Assembly: GCA_963585895.1 (NCBI GenBank)
Contig: OY757907.1
Span: 110,503,921 to 110,567,920, forward strand
DNA from: Sepioteuthis lessoniana
Lineage: Eukaryota; Mollusca; Cephalopoda; Myopsida; Loliginidae
Direction: 5' to 3'
Length of the DNA: 64,000 bases
The notes beneath the pieces were generated by a model, which ran no database searches, was not told where the DNA came from, and worked only from the letters and a program-made list of their open reading frames with translations. Positions 58,160-64,000 of the stretch are shown one piece after another. A program made the translations under genes and the position numbers. Each line of letters begins with the position of its first letter. Position 1 is the stretch's first letter.

Positions 58160-59035
58160 ATATCTTTCCATACAGCTAACAATTACAACAATTAGCACTT
58201 TCATGAAAATATTTATTCAAAAACAAACTTGTTGGAGTTTACTTAAGTCAAACAAAATATTCCATTTGTAAACTCAATGATTTTTGTAGCCTAATGCAAG
58301 TAAAAGCAGTGTTACTTCTCAAAGAACAGAGTAATAAAACGACAAAAAGGCAGATTTATCCTTTGTCATTAAGAACAAAGCCAAGTTATCAAAGTGAGAT
58401 TTTAAAATGAGCAATTATTTTGACAATAACTATTTTGTGATTCAGGGACAGGCTGATTGCTGTGGTCTGTTTGCAATCTCATATTTACTAAATCCTGACC
58501 AAGAACTAGTTTATTTTACTAATTTACTTATCCTTACCAAAAACCAGATATCACTTTCAAGTATTTATCACTTGTAAATTATTTCTACCTCTTCAGCTTC
58601 AGAATTTATGAATTAGCATGAAAAATTCCATTACTAACTTTGATTCAATTACTGTAAGTGATATCTAAGTTCTCTTTCTGACCAAGAACATTTTTTTTCT
58701 TTTTCTTTTAGATTTTTTTTTATTCCAGCTAAATTTATTTAGTAAAAAGTAAATTTATTACAATTCTGATTTGGGACTTATGAATCAAAATTTGCAAAGA
58801 GGAAAAAGTTTAATTTTCTTATTAATTTTTTCACTAATAATAGTTTGATGTTTTCCAAAATTATAATAGAATTACTTTTAACAGTATTCATATAATTATA
58901 ATTAGGTACAAGTAATTATAATTATTGGGTTTTATCACAAATGACAAATTGCCCATTATTTTAATACAAATTTACAAGTACTGTCCAAAACTGACAGTAA
59001 TAGAATTTAATTCATTTCCACATTATGCTGAAATT
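58160..59035. other. Unassigned AT-rich DNA
   Basis: No feature recognised. Confidence 0.4.
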
Positions 59036-59280
59036 GTAAGTTGGCAACCTTAGTCGAGGGTGACCCAAAGGCTCCCTTTTTGATAGCTACTACACCGAGG
59101 TGTAGGGGAGGGCGCTACTCCTTTTCCTGGATTGCTCCACTTTGCCCTTGATACTTACCTTATAATGCTGAGTGTTAAGCAAGGAGGCATCAAGTACCAT
59201 TTTTTAAGTCTTTGGCATGACTCGCCCTGGGATTGAACCCAGGTTTCCTGGTGAACACTCTAACCGCTAGGCCAATGTAA
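59036..59280 (-). repeat. Family A SINE, complete
   Basis: Tail (gtaagttggcaacc), reverse B box (gggattgaacccagg), head (ctaaccgctaggccaatg). A small deletion lies near 59250. Candidate 7 bp duplication tgtaagt at both ends. Confidence 0.9.
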
Positions 59281-59533
59281 GTCAACACCAACCTGCATTC
59301 ATTAAAAACATAGTGAGCAACAAACTCATAAGAAATGCATTCTATGATTTTTTTTTGGAGTATGCAGAACAGCGGAACTGAAGATAATATCGGATACAAT
59401 AATGTGTTTTTGTTAGTTAACCAATTCTCTTTATGGCTTTTTATAATAATTACAAAACTAATTTCATAATCGTATGCATACGCATTTTAAAAACTAAGAT
59501 AAAAAATCTAATTCCCTTAAAAATACCCACCTT

Positions 59534-60345
59534 ATCAGCAGAGTTTAGAATACATTGACTAAATCCCTTGTGGGGAGGTAAGACCCCTCAAAAAGAGGTG
59601 TCCTGGGTATGACACTAAACTGCATCGGATAGTGAAGCTCCAGGTTTGGGAGTGGGGAATACCCTTTCATTGCCATTACTCCCAGGTACACTCGGACCTA
59701 GAGTGGTGGTACCTCTTTGAGTCTCATCTATCGGTTAAATAGATCTCTTGAAAAATTATTTGTATTGGATAGGAATACTTGTAAATTAAAATCAAAAATA
59801 GTTACTTGAAGCTATAATTGTTTACTAAGGATTATTATTAGTAACTTTAAACCATATTACTGTGTGCTAACAAATAACTATTATTAAAATAATTACTTTA
59901 AACTATATAATTATTAGTATGAGATAGAAATACTTGAAACCATATAATCATCATTATGTCATGCCGCCAGCACAGATATTCCTGACCCTTTCTCGCCACT
60001 TCTCCCATTCGTTCATCGCCTCTGGCAGGTCTTCAGGGCTACATCCCGTAATCCTCACTTAGTTGCTGTATGTATGTTTGAGCTGGCCGTCCTGCTTTTG
60101 CCCGACCATATGTGGGGGTCCATAGGAGTACATCACTTATGAGCGCATCCCTGCTTCTCCAGCAGTGTCCTGCATGTCTGGTTCGTCTAACTTGGATAGT
60201 TTTCGTGATGGGAGGCAGGTGGCCGTATAGTTGGTGCCTTGTGGGGTGTTGCCGCCAGGACTTGTTCAATATTGCTCGCAGCATTCTTATGACAAAATAA
60301 CTAGTTTATCCCTCCCCAAGCTGAAACCATATAATAATATGCAAT
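59534..60345 (+). repeat. Family D retroposon, split by a LINE fragment
   Basis: Diverged head (tagaatacattgactaaat), conserved block (cattgccattactcccagg), internal repeats (59750-59950; ttgaaaccatataat), then further repeat sequence after the LINE piece (60322 onward). Confidence 0.72.
59953..60298 (-). pseudogene. LINE fragment nested in family D
   Basis: Minus-strand copy of the C-terminal 100 or so codons of the LINE ORF: M-L-R-A-I-L-N-K-S-W-R-Q-H, then G-H-C-W-R-S-R-D-A-L-I and G-R-P-A-Q-T-Y-I. The end is frame-shifted near 60050. The 3' tail at the left is catcattatgtcatgcc. Repeated gaaaccatataat at about 59936 and 60322 may be the target duplication, but D itself carries similar repeats. 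About 25 bp at the right edge match neither LINE nor D. Confidence 0.88.
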
Positions 60346-60494
60346 ATATTTCTATTATACATGAATACTTGATATAACTGTGTGCAACCCACCTCCTAAG
60401 AAACAACCACATAAATGTAAATATGGATGTACCACGAATGTGATTCTCTAACCTTAAGGCATAAAATAACCCTAGATGAGGTATATTGGATATA

Positions 60495-60650
60495 TGAGGG
60501 TCGTTCAAAAAGTTCTAAGCCTTTCTCAAAAAGAAAAGAAGAGTTGAACATTTTTGTGGTGGCAACACACACACTGCCACTTCATATAAAATAGGAACAT
60601 TTTAAGCAGTTTTTCTAGTTTTGTAAGAAGTGGTAGCATGTTGTCACAAC
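60495..60650 (+). repeat. Mariner-like terminal fragment
   Basis: Begins tatgagggtcgttcaaaaag, typical of mariner-type inverted termini. The following 150 bp (ctaagcctttctcaaaaaga...) lacks the transposase and the other end. Confidence 0.6.
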
Positions 60651-60660
60651 AAAAATCTTC

Positions 60661-61227
60661 TTGCCCAGTCGGCTGGGGCTGTAGAATACACCGACTGCTT
60701 CTCTGCAGAGGGGTAAGACCCCCCCAACCAGTGTCCTGATATGACACTAAACAATCTGATGGTGAGGTTCCAGCAGTGCTGGAGCTTTGGGGAATGCGGA
60801 GTACCCCTTCATTGCCATCGCTCCCAGGTCCACTCTGGCCCGGGGTGGTAGCACCTGATAGGGCCCTATCTATGGGTTAAATAGAACTAACAACATACTT
60901 ATGCTAAAATGAATTGAGTAAACTGAATAGCTTGAAATAGAAATGTTTTTGACAATTAAACCATACTTACACTTAAACTGCATGCTTATGCTTAACTGAA
61001 TTATTTCAAATAGAACTGTTTTTCGACATTAAAACTGTATTTACACTTAACTGAATTATTACATATAACTACTTAAATAGTTTGAAATGGAAATGTTTTT
61101 GACAATTAAACTGTGTACTTATGCTAAACTGAACTGTTTTCAATAGAACAGATTATTTACATAAAAATGGATTTGGCGTTAAATAACCTACAAAGGTTGA
61201 TATGCCATAAAACCCAACAAACCAAAC
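60661..61227 (+). repeat. Family D retroposon, complete reference copy
   Basis: Head with self-complementary arms cagtcgg (60667-60673) and ccgactg (60691-60697), conserved block to about 60890, about five internal repeats (60900-61150), then the tail shared with family B (gttaaataacctacaaaggt). Perfect 11 bp duplication, caaaaatcttc, at 60650-60660 and 61228-61238. Confidence 0.95.
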
Positions 61228-61490
61228 CAAAAATCTTCAGCTAAGACTCTCATTTCTTAGTGAGGCTTATGACTTTCAAAATAACCCTTGTAATTAAAGA
61301 GGATATTAGTATTTTGTGAATTTTAGTAAATTTCTAATAATATTCACAGTTTATTAAAACCTATCAGGCTTTAATAAACTATCCTTGTCAGTACTTTTTT
61401 TTTTTTTATGTCTACCCCAATCCCCAATCACATTCTCTTTCTTCTTATACTGTTATACATATTTTGAAATTTCAGTTTCTTCAAGTGCTG

Positions 61491-61803
61491 ATATCATCAT
61501 CATATCGCTCTGGTAGCACGGATATCCCTGACCCTCTCTCGCCACTCCTCCCTATCGTTCATCGCCCTAGGCAGGTCTTCAGGACAACATCCCATATCCT
61601 CACATAGCTGCTGAATGTATGTTCATGCTGGTCGTCCTGCTTTTGCACGGCCATGTGTGGGGGTCCATAAGAGTACATCTCTTATGAGTTCGTCCCTGCT
61701 TCTCCAGCAGTGTCCTGCATGTCTGGTTCGTCTAACTTGAATAGTTTTTGTGATGGGAGGCAGGTGGCCGTATAGTTGGTGTTTTGTGGGGTGTTGCCGC
61801 CGT
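61491..61803 (-). pseudogene. LINE fragment, 5'-truncated
   Basis: Minus-strand copy of the C-terminal region of the LINE ORF, from the W-R-Q-H-P segment (right) to the 3' tail catcatcatatcgctctgg (left). High similarity to the main copy, including the 'tctcgccactcctccctatc' segment. Likely frame-disrupted, since no long frame survives. No clear duplication found. Confidence 0.88.
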
Positions 61804-62340
61804 GTACACCATTACACAGATGGCTACATGATAGGGTAAAAAAAATGAAGGTGAGAAAAGTGCAAAAACAAGCTTTTACTATCTTTAGTGTAGCATTTCA
61901 AAATATTAGCCATGCCCTTCCTTAATGGGATAATGCAGAATCCTGATTATTGGAAGAGTCTGCAAAATTCCAGTGTCTTTGTTGTTTAATATTGACAGAT
62001 TTTAAGGAATCATGGCAAATGCATCCATCATTTATTGAATGAAATTATCATGGCTTACTCCATTTTCCACTCTGCACACACAGTGCTAAATAAATAGGAT
62101 TACTTTTTTTTTTTTTAAATACTGGTGGCAAATATGTCATTTGCACATTTTTACTGCAATATGCCGATTATTACCTGATTAAGTTTCCTTGGGTAATTAT
62201 GACAAGAGAGATAAATTCAAAGATTTTGAAAGTTTCTTTCATGCTTTTTGTGAATTATCAGGAAGGAAAGATGGTGCTGCTGGCTTAATATTTTCACATT
62301 TTTTTCTTTTAATTGTTATTTTGTTTTGATGGTTTTTTTT
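61804..62340. other. Unassigned AT-rich DNA
   Basis: No feature recognised. Confidence 0.4.
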
Positions 62341-62344
62341 TTCA

Positions 62345-62645
62345 GGTTAAAGAGGTAAAGAGGGAATAAATGGAAAGAGAACCAAGGATTTTAATGGAGC
62401 TAAAAAATTATAAATAAAAAAAGTAAGAATATAGAATTGTTGGAGAATAAAAAAAAAAGTAAGGAAGAGTAAAGAGAGAAGCAATGTTGAAAGTGGTAAT
62501 GAAAGGTGAAAAAAAGAAAAAAATGGTGAAGAGGAAAATAAAGGGAATAATGAGAAGTGAGAAAAGAGTGATATGGAGAAATAGATAAGAGAGAGAGAGA
62601 GAGAGAGAGAGAATTAAGAAGGGAGCAAGAAAGAAGAACTTGTGG
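62345..62645. repeat. Purine-rich tract with (GA)n
   Basis: A/G-rich on the plus strand, including (GA)n at about 62588-62612. The 155-residue minus-strand frame is its shadow. Confidence 0.75.
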
Positions 62646-63837
62646 ATCAGGCTGAAGCGAGATATATGACAAGTTGTCTCTGCTTCCTGAAAACAAGGAA
62701 GCCATCTTTCTCTCTTCCTGTAGTGCTATCAGAATAATTACAACACATACAGGTCTTCTCAATAAGAATTTCAGTAATATATCAAGAAAAAAAAACAAAC
62801 ACAAAAAAAACAAACAAACCCTACCCACCCAAAAAACAGGCAAGCAAAAGGGAATAAAAAGGAACAAATATGCTGCTATTTGGAGGAATTCAATGTGTCA
62901 GGTAACTTCATCTAGTTTACAGAAATGCTAAGAGATAAATGAGATTTACAAATTATAAATATAAATAGAATCAAATTTTACAGCAAAAAAATATCAAAAC
63001 AAAAATTAAAAATGACAATAATAATGAAAATAAAGTAAAAACATCATGGCAGCAATGAAGTGTCACTGTATATTATTCAAAATTGTTGTATATAAAAAAA
63101 AATAACAACAGTAAATATATTTACATGTAAAAGATTAAATTTCATAATTTGAAGACATTAATTCTCAGCTTTCAAAAGAAAAAAAACAAACCCTGTGTAC
63201 ATTTCCTATCACATCTGAGTCTTAAAGATAGTAAATTACTGTTGAAAGCTTTAATGACTTGAAAAACAATGTCTTATTTATCATGAGGCTTCCCTTGAAA
63301 ATTTTTATCAAATGCGACACTTTTCTTGCTTATTTTTAAATATATACTAATTTTATGAATTGTAAATGATCAGCTATTAGGAAATGCATTATGCTTGTAA
63401 AAAACATAGATTTTATATGAGAGACTTCCTTTCTATAATTGAATGCTAAGTTACAATTAGCCATCTCCAGTGATTAAATAGTCAATGTAGATATCATATA
63501 ATTTCAGTGAGAGAACAAAGGAAATAATATAGTTTAAGTAAAGAAGTTAGAAAAGTTGTCCAATTCTAATCACTGGTTCATCTGAAGAAGCAAAACTGAT
63601 TTGAAAGCAAAAAAAAGAAAGTTCTTCAGAGTTATTCTCATACTTATAAAATCTGTGATAAGCATTATTTCCAAGTCTTTTCAGGATATTAAATAAAGAA
63701 AATTTTTGGTAATCCAATAAAACAATGATTTATAGAACTTGATAAAAATCCCAAATGTAACTTAATCCTACTATCTGCATTGTGATTATAATTTGGTGAC
63801 AAAATGTGATATTTTTTAACAATTATTAATTTACATT
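62646..63837. other. Unassigned A-rich DNA
   Basis: The frame 62674-62931 has no recognisable motif. Nothing else seen. Confidence 0.4.
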
Positions 63838-64000
63838 GGCATAATGGTTAGAGTGTTTGCCAATGGCCCGGGAGACCTTGGTTCAATCCCAGGTCGAGTC
63901 ATACCAAAGACTCAAAAAATAGTACTTGATGCTACCTTGCTTAGCACTCAGCAATATAAGCTAGGTATCAAGGGTAAAGTGGAGCAATCAAGGGAAAGGA
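63838..64000 (+). repeat. Family A SINE, cut by window end
   Basis: Head (ggcataatggttagagtg), B box (tggttcaatccca), body through 'gtggagcaatcaagggaaag'. The 3' third lies beyond the window. Confidence 0.9.

Noticed and set aside
62400-62867. 155-codon minus-strand frame
   Set aside because: Mostly the complement of a purine-rich tract with (GA)n; no domain or splice context.

Overview
The window is AT-rich eukaryotic DNA, densely packed with repeats. I recognise no host gene exon, rRNA or functional tRNA. Nearly everything I can name is a transposable element or simple repeat. The repeat mix suggests a cephalopod mollusc: several tRNA-derived SINE families, two of which share a central block under different heads and tails (the architecture described for cephalopod 'Ceph-SINEs'), an APE-type LINE with a short (ATG)n tail, and very long (AT)n/(AC)n/(AG)n microsatellites. 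This assignment is inference. The window is probably a large intron or an intergenic stretch.

Five repeat families dominate; letters are mine. Family A is a tRNA-headed SINE of about 245 bp (14 copies, including a tandem pair at 4001-4505 and a head-to-head pair at 28372-28877). Family B is a SINE of about 235 bp (9 copies, two with perfect 13-14 bp target-site duplications). Family C is a SINE of about 275 bp (9 numbered copies plus a stray head), sharing a central block with B. Family D is a non-tRNA retroposon of 400-600 bp (17 copies) with a hairpin-capable head and internal 60-75 bp repeats; its 3' tail matches the tail of B. The fifth is an APE-type LINE: one nearly complete copy at 51273-54212, flanked by a perfect 11 bp duplication, plus five 5'-truncated relics. 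Its endonuclease and reverse transcriptase lie in two frames separated by one apparent frameshift.

DNA transposon remnants belong to the IS630-Tc1-mariner group: about 9996-10560 (+), 29546-29840 (-), 37640-38640 (-, Tc1-like), 42187-42730 (+, both inverted termini kept) and 60495-60650 (mariner-like end). A possible solo LTR lies at 56805-57017. An unclassified 477 bp insertion with a poly-A tail and 14 bp duplications lies at 33496-33972.

Layout: 0-4 kb D copies; 4-6.3 kb SINE A tandem pair followed by a purine-rich tract; 6.3-11 kb mostly unassigned, with a small CpG-rich patch; 11-13 kb B, C, D and an inverted repeat; 13-19 kb unassigned DNA, local duplications and microsatellites; 19-25 kb B, D, C and a LINE relic; 25-33 kb A, D and mariner; 33-39 kb the orphan insertion, C, B and Tc1; 39-49 kb microsatellites, an IS630 remnant, a 160 bp inverted repeat and LINE relics; 49-55 kb a palindrome and the main LINE; 55-64 kb nested B, C, D and LINE pieces ending in a SINE A cut by the window edge. 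Nested insertions give a partial order: D is older than the C, A and LINE copies inside it.
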